A stretch of DNA of 64,000 bases from Siphonodentalium dalli (taxonomy: Eukaryota; Mollusca; Scaphopoda; Gadilida; Siphonodentaliidae), in the NCBI GenBank assembly GCA_032622095.1, contig CP136064.1:175972247-176036246 (forward strand), read 5' to 3'. The notes under the pieces were generated by a model. It ran no database searches. It saw only the letters and a list, made by a program, of their open reading frames with translations, and had not been told where the DNA came from. Shown here in pieces: positions 47,042 through 59,424 of this stretch (the first letter of the stretch is position 1; each line of letters begins with the position of its first letter). The position numbers and the translations under genes are program-made.

Positions 47042-49135
47042 ACATACGAACTCGCATTGTTATATCTAAAGATGTCCAAATTTTCAAATATAGGGTATAT
47101 ATTGTCCGAATGAATGGGACAAAAGCCACAGTTAAATATTGTTGCCAATATTCCCAAGCAAGTGGGGAATGAAATTACATTGCCATATTACATAGGAGCA
47201 ACAATAGACCCCCCTCGTAATAACTCATCAACCAATGAGAATGTTTAATTAGTAATTAGCGTAATGAAGTAACAGCCACTGTCTTGCGATGCTGGCTGTT
47301 CTTATAATCTGTATCGTTGATTGCACAGTGTCTTTCGAATGTGTGCGCGAACCTGATTTAACGTTACACTGCGCAACTTCCGGTTCTTATAATCGTAACC
47401 AAATAACTAATTTGAACTAGGAAGCAATGATCGTCTGTGACGTTAAGCATAAAAACACACGACTGCGTGCAAATGTATATTTATTATATGCTTCCTCATG
47501 AAATAGCCGTAATATTTCTCCAGGACCTAGGCATGGATAACACTTTTCAAAAGTTGCTTAGATATTGGTATCTCACTGAAGATACTTCCGTTACAAAACG
47601 TAAACAATTATTGGCGCGCGTGCAACATTGGAACTATGCAAAATTCCATGGAAGACTGTACAAAGTACAACACTGCAATATGTTCTAAAGAAAAACAAAC
47701 GTTCAGTTTTTATTATGTACTAAATTGTTACATGTCTTTATAATAGAGTTTTTGAGTGTATTATTTAACTATTTTTTAGGCGCTAGTAGGAAATTTTCCA
47801 CACAAATTTAGTGATGCGTAATTTACCAACAAAAACAGCTGATATTGTTTACATTAGTTTCACTGCTTCAGCATCTAAATTCTTGTTTTGATAGACAAAT
47901 ACTTGTGATTTTGATGAATTACTTACCAAAGCATAAAATAAATAGAACACCTATGGTTTCTCGATTAATAATTACCTGAAATATCACCGCTCGTGAAGAT
48001 TCACATATTTCTGGTATTATTCGGGATACCATAGGTATTCTCTATGTTCATATAGTGTTGAATAGAACGCAAAATGTTCTCGTTCTGATTAATATAGTAC
48101 TTCACAATAGTCGTAGGACAAAATTACCACAAACTGTTTAATTTATAACTGGATTCAACATTTAGAAAAGAGACAAAACACATAACAAATAAGGCTTATA
48201 ATAAAAAGAATACCTGTTTTGTATGAATACCCAAATATCTCATTCAAGTATTGATACAAAAACATGGTATCTGCTGTTTATCTATCATTTAGTTTTTTTT
48301 CCCTGATACATGTAGCTGCTAAATAAAATAAAATTCAACTGCTATTACTGTTCTATCTGAAGTGAAACCCTTCAATTTTTCATTAATCATACCACTGAAG
48401 AACACTGCCAACTGGACCTCAAAGTACGATGTTGAGTTGTGAGCGAGGCAACCGGCAAGGCTGGGTTGCTGACCAAAGATTATTCGGTAGTTCCAGCAGA
48501 TGTCTTGAGGATTGGAGAGAAGTTTACAGTAGATGAAGCGACACTCGACCTACAAATAAAGCATGACGAACTAGCCGAGGTGGATATTCTAGATGAATCG
48601 ATTACTAACCTATCACTTAGCGAAATACAGGATCGAGACAAGCTTTGATGTGTCCGATAGTCCAATGGCCAAGAAGTTCAACTGCTCAATGCCAATCAGG
48701 GCGTAAATATATGCAAAAAGAAAATACTCAAGCGAATGAGGAATTCGATGAAGATGAAGTAGTGTCATTGATGCCAGGATTATTGTCGGCAATGAAAAAA
48801 GCTGGACTTCAAGACACATGTTTGGCATTTAATCGTATGGTATCAGCATGGCGTATTGCCTCATTAAGATCTATTGGTCTGGACTGCTTGACTCGCAACC
48901 TTATATCCGAATCATGGAGAGCATCAACAAATTGTCTATGGCCAATGTATCTCTCACCTCTAATGATTCGGTTTCTTATACTTTGTCCCAACAGCCAATG
49001 GTTCTCTTGCCTTTTGCCTCTTCTCACGGAGGAACCATGTGTGCGCTTACATTTATCTTGCATGCATACAATAAGATAATTCGCCCAAATTATTCCTGAG
49101 TGGGCTAAAACCATGCCACCTGTTCCCCATTTATC
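47042..49135. other. Interior between the large inverted repeats
   Basis: Holds several unassigned pieces. An exon-like frame at 47523-47688 (after acceptor TTTCTCCAG; LLRYWYL...KRKQLLARVQHW, faintly SAP-like) does not join in frame to the exon at 46493. A plus-strand open frame at 48439-48648 (ADVLRIGEKFTVDEATLDLQ) is acidic and unrecognised. A possible gag fragment lies on minus. The remainder is AT-rich. Confidence 0.35.
48812..49000 (-). pseudogene. Possible Ty3/gypsy-type gag fragment
   Basis: The minus strand encodes LLGQSIRN followed by RQFVDALHDSDIRLRVKQSR and PIDLNEAIRHAD. This resembles the gag segment QFIDAL..S..RLR..Q.RP..L.EAV..A of Ty3/gypsy elements in invertebrates, recalled from family knowledge. 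It ends at a stop soon after, with no protease or reverse transcriptase nearby, so it is a remnant. Confidence 0.45.
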
Positions 49136-49733
49136 GTGCATGTTTCTTACAAACAAAAGATAAACAATATGCACAAAAACACAATAACAATGCGACTCCA
49201 TGTCGGCATTTTGCTTCTTGGTGATGTTTTGATGCATCCGAACCTGAACGAAAGTTGTCCTGAAAAAAGTTGTCCTGAAAAAAAATTGTGAATAACCTGA
49301 ACAAAATCATCGGAAATATTGTGAATCGGAACCTGAACATTTTGAAATTTAAAAAGGTCGTTTTTCGTAGTTAGACAATAAATATATTGCCGGTTTTGCA
49401 TTCCGAAGATGTGTGGTAACCTAATCTACCCACGACACTAAATAAATTTGCGGATCCATGAGTCCAGGGCCAAAACATTACGAAAAATGATAAAATTTTG
49501 AAATATTATGGCGACTTGACAGGACAAATGCAACATTTGACATGCCTGTTATGCGAAAGGTATGTTATGTAGGTGTTGGGTGTACCGTACACATTTCTAC
49601 ATAACTGTTCATAGGTGTTTCGCCTAAAGATGTTGTTGATTGATGCTTGAAGACAATATATACACCTACCGTATATCCTGACCACTGGGCGCCGCCATCT
49701 TGAAACATACAAACCTAAACAGGTGTCCGACAG
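49136..49733 (-). repeat. Right arm of the large inverted repeat with exon-like start
   Basis: Reverse-complement partner of 46456-47041. On minus, ATG at 49698 starts MAAPSGQDI plus two bases, then donor GTAGGT at 49669. The coding start and donor are thus preserved in both arms, and both point into the interior. Confidence 0.8.
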
Positions 49734-51796
49734 TGAACAACTCGTTGGGTGCCATCAATCCAATCCTGGCATGTGGGATATGATTCCCCCCTGTGCTGAC
49801 GAGTTATCCCTTAGTCAGAACTAGTGTAGGCTACTCCAGAATGTATTGGTAAGATATTTTCAAACAACAAGATACTGACAACTAATATTGTACCTTGCGT
49901 TATACCATATTCCAGTTGCAAGTTGCTGACTGATGTAATTTGAACAAAATTGTCTGCTAATACACTGGTTTGGTAGTAGCATGAAAATTAGTCTTATATA
50001 AAATGTACGACGTTCTGTCTATTTGATCTGGTGAGATGGAGTGTTAATCTTTTGAAGAGATTGGGGTTTCTTTGCAGTATAATAAGTATTGCATTTATGG
50101 TTTATTACCACGGAGAGAGCTGAAAATTCCAGAAATGTAACTACTATCTATTTACACTGCAAGGATATGCATTTCATTTTCTGCGTTACATTCAATAATT
50201 ATTTAATCATGCTGACTGAAACTACCACACACTGTGTGGCAAAACATTACTTCGTGTGTTGCATGCCAAAAATTATTATATTTGGGCTGAACTGTAAACA
50301 GAAAACCCGAACTGTTAAAGACTTAAATCATTGGGTTTGACTTGCGTTGCAGTGGCCGACATATCCTTCCGTTTGATCTGTTTTAATGATCTGTGTACCT
50401 TTAAAGATATTTAACAACAGTACCAATACGTATTTTCCCTACTAGATGGTTATACAATATTTTGCTTTCACAATGTCATGGCTTTGGGTTTGCGGCCATT
50501 TTGACAGCCATTTCATGGCCGTGATTCTATAATTCTGACTGTGTCACTCTCGTACTTATATTTCACATTGGATTTTGGGTTCTGGTCGCTCATTTTGACT
50601 AGAGTTGCTGATTTTTTTTGCTTTGAAATTCAGGATTTATTGGTGTCCAGATAAGGTCAGTTAATATTGACTGATTGGAATGATATTTGGTATGCAGATT
50701 TGAAACTCAGTTTTCCTGATTTCATGTTGATAACTCAAAATACAAGCCAAGATTGAATTGCGCTTTTGTTAAAAAATCTCAGTATAAATCAGCAGTATAT
50801 TTGTATGACACGCTGCAATGAACAACAAGGTCGATATTCAATATTCTCTCCATTGTTCTCTTCATAAACTTGGACTTGTTTATAAAACCTAATGGCTGGC
50901 GTGTAAAGAAATCTCACCCCATTGTATGAAATTTGATGCAACATTTTAACATGCACATAATATATTACAACAATCACATTGTTGTGCTGGTATTCATTTC
51001 CAACAGATGGGAAGTGGGTTTTGCAAATTTCTTTTCAAAGTTGGACACAATGAAAAATATTATGTGCACGTTAAATAGCCATGTAATGCATTATAGGCCC
51101 TTCAATCTATTCTTCAATTTCTGGATATCGGAATTTCAGGTGAGTTAAGAATCAATTAAATTTTCATGTTAAATTGGTACACTAGTTTGTATTGAAATTT
51201 TTTGTATCACACGTGGATTAACTCATGGAAATTTATGTTTGTCATGGCCCAGACTAAAGGGAGATATGGCAGATATTTCTCCTCGCGTATCACTTCTTAC
51301 TATTTCTACTAGCAAGTACGTGTATCCTTGTGACTTTTTCTTTGCTATTCCAACATGCATATGTAATAACAGTGTATCTAATGATAATAATAATGTTTTT
51401 TTCTGATCATATTATTATAAATGGGTCTTTGTTTTGCCTAATTGTTATCATTGGATCATACTTTTATAGAAGGCCAATGTTGGGGGTGTTAATTGAACTT
51501 CAGCCGTTAAGACTTCCCCTATAGCTAGCAGTCCATATCTTACTACTAAACAAGTAGGGAGAAGTGTCTCTGAATTTGAAACGTATATATATGTTATTAT
51601 ATATGTTATTTTAGAGCAAAGACAAGAGAACTATGAGATGGAATTATATATTGATATTGATTAAATGGATCCAAGTGGGGCCCCACAAATCTCAGATGTT
51701 GGTTCGAATCTACTCTTGAATCGATTAATTCAAAATTATTTTGAATAAAATCGCCAGTCATAGGGAGTACTACTGGAACTTTGAGAAAGATACGGC
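49734..51796. other. No gene recognised
   Basis: AT-rich DNA with scattered short open frames and no motifs, no introns with paired consensus sites and no clear repeats. Confidence 0.45.
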
Positions 51797-52144
51797 GTGT
51801 CAGGAATTACGTTGGTGAATTATAAAACACAAAGAACTTTCAGGCCCAGTGACAATAGTCTAGTCGAGTCTAGAGGGATGTTACTTGTTTATGGAAACTT
51901 TTTGTTAAGAAATTGTGACATAACACAAAGCAGTCAATTACAGAGCAATGGTGCGACTCCGTTCAGCGTTTTGAGACTACGGTGGACCTGGCGTTTTGAG
52001 ACTACGGTGGACCTGGCAGGTCAAGAAGTACATGTAGGTCAAGGTATAGAGTGCATTTATAAAAAAATATGGGATTTGTTTGTACTACTAATGGACGTAT
52101 ATAAAGATTTCAGTCTGCCGGGCTTCGTTGGAGGCGACTACTGA
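51797..52144 (+). other. Unrecognised 115-codon open frame with internal 25-bp duplication
   Basis: An open frame whose product I do not recognise. A 25-bp direct duplication (GCGTTTTGAGACTACGGTGG at 51966 and 51991) lies inside it. It abuts the decayed LINE at 52150 and may be a remnant of its upstream part. Coding status is doubtful. Confidence 0.25.
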
Positions 52145-52149
52145 ATACC

Positions 52150-53160
52150 AACTAACAGATATTTACAATTAAATTACCGATTTGTTGGACCAAGGTAGAG
52201 AAATTGGATGTTTGTGTTGTGATGCTAGTAAAGCTTTTGATAAGGTATGGCATGAGGGCTTCCTCTACAAATTGGAATGTATACGTAGGTATAACTGGTA
52301 ATCTTCTAAAACTCCTTGAGTCTTATTTAACATATCATCAGTAACGAGATAGATATAGCGCTAATTCAGAATGGAGCCATGTGAGAGCTGGTGTTCCACA
52401 AGGATAAATTCTCGGACCTCTTCTCTTTTTAATTTACATCAATGTCAATATATCTGCACATATTACTTGTCACATTCGGCTTTTTGCAGATGACACATCA
52501 ATGTTTTTTACCATAGAGGATCCCAATTAATTAACAGTGATATTGCAAAGTTGGTTGAATGGTCCATCATTGGCTTGTTACCTTTAATGAAATAAAAACT
52601 GAATCACTTCTTAATAACTTGATAGCCTCTTAATAATCTTGGATAATAAACCCCCCTGATCACCAGTTCTTATAATGGCAAACTGTATTATTGAGGAAGT
52701 TATTAAAGTCACATTGACAAGATTACATATAAAACATGGAATATTGTTAACCAAATGAGGAAATACAAATACATGTTATCTAGAAACACCCTTCAGAATG
52801 TTTATTTTGTATTTATTCATCCAGTATTAGAATATGCTGTACCTGTGTGGGACAACTGGTATAACATTGAGCGACCGTATTGAAAAGAAACAACAAGAAG
52901 TGGCTAGAATTAGTATCAGGAGTGACACAAAGTATTAACACTAGCAATATGATCTCTGATCTTGGCTGGAACACTTTGGCGGATAGACAAAAAAAATTCA
53001 AGTTACATCAGTTAATTTTACAAAAAGAACATCTCCAGGAACTCGATAACATGGTGAACCACAAGAGCCCAGGAGCTGAACGATACTCTTTTAGAAAAAC
53101 TTCACTCAGACCTCCTCGCTCAGATCTCTCCTTGGTGTTACCATACACCGTATAGAGATC
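52150..53160 (+). pseudogene. Decayed non-LTR retrotransposon reverse transcriptase
   Basis: Fragments in shifting frames keep the LINE reverse-transcriptase order: DASKAFDKVWHEGFLYKLE (about 52218), a VPQG motif followed by a stop then ILGPLLF (about 52403), FADDT (about 52483), and a C-terminal region with HPVLEYAVPVW (about 52821) and ISDLGWNTLADRQKKFKLHQ (about 52951). Multiple stops and frameshifts show it is long dead. The layout suits jockey/RTE-like LINEs, and the clade is not resolved. Confidence 0.85.
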
Positions 53161-53554
53161 AAAGGTTGAGACTTATACATCAGATAGTCAATCAGGTAGG
53201 GCTGAATTCTGGTCTACAACCACTAACACATGTGGGCTTTCGGCAGTCACCATGACGAGTGCATGACCTTTCACCTCAAAACGAGGTCTTCATGAATGCA
53301 AAGATAAATTAAGAGTAAAACATTAATAGTCATCAGCAGTTTTTTCTTCCTTATCTATTTAATAGTATATTATCCATGATAAGAATCCAACATGAGGCCA
53401 TCTGAGTCTGAGGAAGGGCTTTTGATTTGATACAACATTGTGTTCTAATATTGCATCCGTAAACACAACACTTAAAGCATGCAGCACTTGACACATATCC
53501 TGAACATGACATGACTGTGGGCAGAGATAATTGCCACCGAGTTTGACCACAGTT
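53161..53554. other. No gene recognised
   Basis: Possibly 3' sequence of the decayed LINE. Open frames on minus are antisense to nothing identifiable. Confidence 0.4.
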
Positions 53555-53635
53555 ACCTGGAACAAAATGACCCCACTCCCAAAAGTACATAACACTGTTA
53601 TGTACTTTTGGGAGTGGGGTCATTTTGTTTCAGGT
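53555..53635. repeat. Near-perfect 81-bp palindrome
   Basis: Arms of 40 bases (53555-53594 and 53596-53635) with a single mismatch around one central base. Each arm contains AAAATGACCCCACTCCCAAA or its complement. Confidence 0.95.
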
Positions 53636-54523
53636 ACCTGCACAATGTTGTTTTCACCAACTGTGATATTCCCTTTGATGTCAGCTTTATTTCTACTACT
53701 TATGAAAGTCATTGTATACCGTTACGCTGGCTGAACTGGTAGTCACGTTAACTAGTAGTAATCAGCACCCTGTTTATTGCCCCTTCTGGGCAGCAATATC
53801 ATAAATTGCCGATAAACTTTCAATCTCCTGACCATGACATGGTCAGGACGAGCTGTATGTTATATTTTCTGGGCAATGTAAGTAACAGACATGTAACTTT
53901 GAGAACGGTTATTTCTGTAATTTCATCATTGCCCAGACTCGAAAATTTTGAATCCCATGGCGATTTTTGAATTGAATCGCAGGGTCCCGACAACCATCAG
54001 GCACTCGCAGTCGGTAAATGTGCAAAAATAATAAAAATTATATCTGTGAAAACTTCACCACCAAGAAGAAAAATAGATAAATGTTGTTCTTATATTAATT
54101 ATTGGAAGTTCTCCAATAACAAAATTTAGCTTGCTGAAACCATTGTTATGTAAACAAAACTGTTACAGTGATTTATCAAGAAACATCGTTGATCGCATTC
54201 TAAGTTCATATATTTTAGTCTAAAAATATGACTTTCATAAGCTTTGACCTTTTCCAATGTTTAAAGCCAAGTTTTGATTAAATTTTGGTATCTAATTGGA
54301 CTTCGATCGATAATGCCACTGTAACAGTAATTAATGTTTGCTTAACAATGATTTCTTTAAGCGAAATCAGGTTATTGGGGAGTTGTTAATTAATAATGAA
54401 AATCAGAACAAATCAATGTATTTTCAAGTGTACTTGATGATAGTTGTTTTACAGACTTTTATAAAATTTATGCTATTTTGCATTAACCCACATCAAAGGT
54501 CTTCCCTTTACCCAACATAATGG
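53636..54523. other. No gene recognised
   Basis: AT-rich spacer with no convincing coding or repeat signal. Confidence 0.45.
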
Positions 54524-55758
54524 CCCTGTGCCAATGCATTCTCTTATATATGCGAGTCGACCATAGGTCGCCTCGCATATATAAGAGAATGCATTGGCTT
54601 AACACATTAAAAATTATAAAATTGTTAAAGAATGTAAGAAAAGATGGTAAAAAAAGATTTTTTTTAACCCTTTGAACCCTGGCTCCCTACAACGATCGAC
54701 GCCCTGACCCTGGGCCCCCGGGGTATTTTGACTTATTGTAGACTGTGTTCAGGCGTATGGTATGTACATGTATGCATTCTCTTCTACCATATTGTTTACA
54801 CCATTGGAAAGATTATTAAATTCTGAATTCAGCACATCACAATCTATTTCAATATCTTAAATCCAGAAAAAGTTATAAAAAATTGAAAACTTATTAGATT
54901 TATTATAGAAACTGCCAAAAAAATGTTACGTAACGTCACAATCCCAACGTAAATACATGACGTCATATGGGTTTTAGCCAAAACAAACTCTGGGTGTTCT
55001 CTGAATACCCCACCAATAACTAAAATGCGCGGCATTGTGCAGTATATTGGCTTATGCCATCTTAAAGACAAGATTCTGAACTTTATTCTCGTGTAAATCT
55101 ATATAACGTGTACCTTTGCACAAAAAAGTTATGATTTAATGAACTCAGAAGTTTGTATATTCTTGAACAAAACTTGTATGACATGTGTTTACATCCGACA
55201 ATCGTTAGCGTGAATTATATAATTTAGCAGGAATTTTTTCACACATTGGGAGTTACAAATACCACAAGAATACGTCACTAAAGTTTCTACCTATAAATAT
55301 ATATTTTTAGATCTCTTATGAGCCATATAAGCGGTATGACCTAACGCGAAATGAGAGGTCGCGAGAAGCAATATGGCGGCGGTGTAATTGCAGAAATGTG
55401 ATAAAATGGAGACTGTATCCGGTTTTTAATCGGCTTATACTTCGTTATGCCAAACACAACCTCGATCATTTTTGGGCAGCTAAAACAGTTATAATATTAA
55501 TTTTATGCAACACTTTTTTATTTTTCTTAACATTGAGTATTTATCGAAATATAAAAAATAAAGTGCAACACTGCGACGCCGACGGTAGAACGAGATTACG
55601 TCATGGCTGGAAAACCGGCCAGTCGCGTATATATGCAATTACGTTCTGGCCGGAATACCGGCCAGTCGGGTTCAAAGGGTTAAGCCAATGCATTCTCTTA
55701 TATATGCGAGGCGACCTATGGTCGACTCGCATATAGAAGAGAATGCATTGGCACAGGG
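54524..55758. mobile_element. Hairpin-TIR element interrupted by a nested MITE
   Basis: CCCTGTGCCAATGCATTCTC at 54524 and its complement ending 55758. Each terminal repeat is a hairpin with centre CGACCATAGGTCG. Without the nested insertion (54668-55679 plus one TTAA) the element would be about 219 bp, similar to its relative at 40439-40609. Confidence 0.8.
54664..55683. mobile_element. piggyBac-like non-autonomous element nested in hairpin-TIR element
   Basis: TTAA (54664-54667) and TTAA (55680-55683) flank 12-bp perfect inverted ends CCCTTTGAACCC. TTAA target plus CCC-ends is the piggyBac signature. The 1,012-bp interior has a subterminal palindrome CTGGCCGGAATACCGGCCAG (55646-55665) and no transposase. 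An open frame at 55398-55736 is unrecognised. Confidence 0.8.
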
Positions 55759-56034
55759 CATAACTGTAACTATCACAATGTGGTCAAGGAGCCGGTTCCA
55801 ATGATATCCATATTTGTATGGTTCTATTGAGACAGACCGAAGATATTTTAGGCTGTTGAAGCTTTATTTGGCCGGTTTTGACCGGTTTGTTGGGTAAAGG
55901 GTTAAGGCCCCTGGCATTGAAGATACAAATTATACCTATTAATTCTTGTTTTGAGTGAGTGATTGTTACATATATACAATATTTACAAATAGTGATGGCT
56001 GGAAACTATTCTCAAAACATACAGCATATAGAAA
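55759..56034. other. No gene recognised
   Basis: AT-rich spacer between two mobile elements. Confidence 0.4.
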
Positions 56035-56244
56035 CAAGTGTAATTTTTGAGACAGTGCAAATTTTGTTGGGATTGGGTGGGATTCGAACCCTGGCCCATG
56101 GCGGCGAGCGCGCCTTGCGACTCAAAGTCTGACGTCAATACCACAAGGCAACTGAAGCGACCCCAAAAAAGGAAGCTCAAATGGCCGCTGTATTCACACA
56201 CAAGGTGCCCAAAAAAATTTGCACTGTCTAAAAAATTACACTTG
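56035..56244 (-). mobile_element. 210-bp TIR element enclosing a tRNA-like promoter
   Basis: Outer inverted repeats of about 38 bp share CAAGTGTAATTTTT and AGACAGTGCAAATTTT. Inside, on minus, is a tRNA-like stretch (about 56164-56073) with A-box-like TTGCCTTGTGG and an exact B box GGTTCGAATCC (56090-56080). It could be a SINE with inverted flanks or a MITE that captured a tRNA-like unit. Confidence 0.55.
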
Positions 56245-56357
56245 CTTCTAAATATAGGCACGTTAATTGTGTGTTGTATAGTCCCAGACATGTTCAAAGT
56301 GCAATGCTCGGCATGTTTTTGAGACGTGTATATAACATGCTACTGTGCCATATCGTC

Positions 56358-56379
56358 TATATATATATATATATATATA
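56358..56379. repeat. (TA)n microsatellite
   Basis: Eleven TA units. A 30-bp direct repeat (GTATATATAACATGCTACT) flanks it at about 56327 and 56447. Confidence 0.8.
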
Positions 56380-57039
56380 CACAATAGAGACCTTAAAATG
56401 TGCATATAGTGTCCTAAGTACGACAAGAATATATATACGTCAGGCGTATATATAACATGCTACTATGCCATATCTGCTATATATATACAGCATATAATTC
56501 ATAACAATACAAGAATACTATGTTCAAGAGTATTTATACTGAGCTAAGGAAAAATCAGGCAAATTTATCCTTGGACAAAATATGTGAAGGAATTACATGT
56601 ATTAGTATATGATAAGGACAACGCAATTAATCCATAATTTATCTCAGCTCTGTGTTGGAATAATATTTAATGTAAGAGAAACTGACATACTATGGAGTCC
56701 AGATCTTGGGTGCTTGTGCTCGGATATAAATTTGGTATATGGACTCGATAATGGCGCTTTATCTGGGTTGAGAAGGACCTGGGTCAAATTTCTTAGGCCA
56801 AGTTTAATGTTCACCTTTCAATGATCCTGTCCGACAACCAAACGTTAGAAATGTCTTTTGCCAATGCTATAATGTTAACATAATTGTCAAGAACTGTTTG
56901 CACCCCTACGTACACCTTTTAAAAGCATGCAACTTCATCCTTGAAATTTTGACCTGCAAAATCTTCTCTTTTTGGCTTAAAGTATCATTCTTTGAAATAT
57001 GAACTGTCTGGGCCTTTTTATGTGTACCCATACCATGTA

Positions 57040-58740
57040 TGGTACACATAATGCCGACGTCCGGATCAACCATCCGTCGTTCGTCCGTGTGTCCGTCTGT
57101 CCGTATGTCCGTCTGTCCGTAGACACTTGCTATCCGATTCATTTACTTGAATATTTTTTATCGGATCTTGTTAAAATTTTATGTGCATGTTTATGATGAC
57201 ACACTCCTCACCTGTATAGTTTTTGGTATCGATCGGTTGATCGGTTTAGAAATTATTAACCCTTTGCATCCGCACATAGGCATGAGCTATCCGATGCTGT
57301 AACCAAAGTATTTTTTGTCCGATTGTTTTCATATTTGATATGTAGGTTTATAATGACACACCCCTCACCTGTATAGTTTTTGGTATCGATTGGTTGATTG
57401 GTTTAGAAAATAATTAACCCTGCACACAAATGCTATCTGATGCATCTAAGTCAAACTGTTTTCTTCTGATATGCCTCATATTTCTTACCTAGGTGTTTCT
57501 TAGCACGTTTTTCATCTTTATGGTTTTTGGTATCGTTTAGTTAACCCTTTCTGCTCTTGTTTTTAAATAGAATTCATCCAAGCTGTGTTGACTTAAATAT
57601 TTTTCATCTGATCAGCACCAAATTTGGTACATATGGTCCTCACTCCGAAATACAGATCAGGTTCAAATTTGAGTTTGATCTGGTATATTTTAACAGAGTT
57701 ATGGCCATTTAAAATTCAAGTAGCTGATAATCTAATTAATGCCTGCAGGCTCTGTTAGCTTAGAAGAGGAGATCTTATTACACAGCCAGTGTCTTATTGG
57801 AAATGAGTTTTGTTTAGCTTGACATTAGGTAAATACCATGGCTCACAGAGTAAAATCTCTTTAGATACATATCACAGTGATAGTGCATGGTTCTCTCCTG
57901 TATGGACCAGAACACCTGATCAAACAAATCTCTCAACACTAATAAAATTTATCTCCTGACTCTCAGACTCTATCACACACAGTGTGCTAGCATCTCTAAA
58001 AAATTGACAAGACCATGATTGATGAATCTCTGGTCCATTCTGTGTTCTGTACAAAATTAATTTAACCCCTCTGTTGAAACAGGTTCATGACATTAGAGAC
58101 TGACTTATTGTATGGGTTTCTAAATCCAATGACATGCTTTTTATAGACTTTTGTGTTTATCAGTTATTTATTTTGGGTAAGATTAACCCCATTCTATCCG
58201 ATTTTATGACTCAAATATTTCCATTGATTATGTTTATAGTTCTTGGCATAGTTTATGATAACACACACCTAACCTGCACAGTGAGGGTCATTTAGTTTAT
58301 TTGCTCAAAAATATTAACATCCTCCACCAATCCTGTTGACACAATGTGATAACTAAATATTTTTCACTTGATCACTATATAAATAATTGCATCCATGTTA
58401 ATGATGAAACATGCATTCTTCACCTGTATAAATTTTGGTATCGATTGAATGATTTTGATAATATATTTACAGTAACTTCAATTATATTTCCGCTGTTAGG
58501 TACATTATATCTTTCCAATGATCAGCTTAGAAGAAAATTAACCCACCCCATTCCATAGTCATACACTATGCTATTCAATGTAATGAATCTAATATTTTCA
58601 ATCTGACCAATCTCATATCCTACCTCTAGCTATCTGAAAATTCTGCATAAAATCATTTTATATCCAGGTCTATACATCCCTCACTTGTATAGTTGGTCAG
58701 GTATTGATTAGTTTTTGAATCGGGAACTATTAACTCTTTT
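57040..58740. repeat. Degenerate satellite-like array (GTCCGTCC family)
   Basis: Begins with a hairpin ACCATGTATGGT and a GTCCGTCTGTCCGTATGTCC block. Diverged units of roughly 150-220 bp then recur, with landmarks CACCTGTATAGTTTTTGGTA and TCGATTGGTTGATTGG. It is related to 4615-5060. No coding function. Confidence 0.55.
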
Positions 58741-59424
58741 GTCCCATCTAAATGATCCCAAGAATTTTTAATATGCAGCTAACACAAAACATAATAAAAA
58801 AAATAACAATATTAAAAAAATCATATATTATGTTTCACATTCCAGTGTAATAAGCAAATAACTAACTATTTTGTCTTTAACTGCTATGGTGCTTCTCTCT
58901 GACTATGGATTGAGCTTAATTAGCTTTATCACTCTATAAGACATATCTGTGTTGAAGTGACTTGATATGTTAATGAAATGGAATGCCACATCCGTGTTCC
59001 TATTCTGTTTATGTGAGCAAGGTGCCCAATAAGTCTGATTCCACTTGTGACCTTAATAGTAAGGTGTCAATTATTGAAACTTTTGCACTCGTGAAAAGGT
59101 TGGTGTAAGGATTTATTAAAATAGCTAATCGGTATCGCCAAGGTATGGGTTAAACATCTGCCGATCGTGATCGGCCTCTCGTTTTGTTAGATATCAAACT
59201 AGAATTGTTCATGCACACCCATCCTAGCACAACCAACTAAATAAACAGCTATGTCCCTGAAATTTAAACATAATCTTCCTTCTTTTTAGTGAATCATGCC
59301 GTGCAATTAGAAGTCTCCAGACCTATCATGTCTTCGGGTGTGCATGAATCGTTTCCATCACCCGTAAAAAAGAACTCCCCTGCAATTCGAACTTGGTGTT
59401 TTTATTTGGTTAGTGTGTTGATAA
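58741..59424. other. No gene recognised
   Basis: AT-rich DNA without motif-bearing open frames. Confidence 0.4.

Noticed and set aside
47523-47688. Second exon for the ATG exon at 46493
   Set aside because: Joining the donor at 46521 to the acceptor before 47523 gives an immediate stop in the required phase.
53351-53623. 90-codon minus frame across the palindrome
   Set aside because: Half of it is the palindrome read through, and the remainder has no recognisable family.
55398-55736. 112-codon frame as a piggyBac transposase remnant
   Set aside because: No DDD-type motifs and no resemblance to piggyBac transposase. The frame runs through the element end and into the flanking hairpin.
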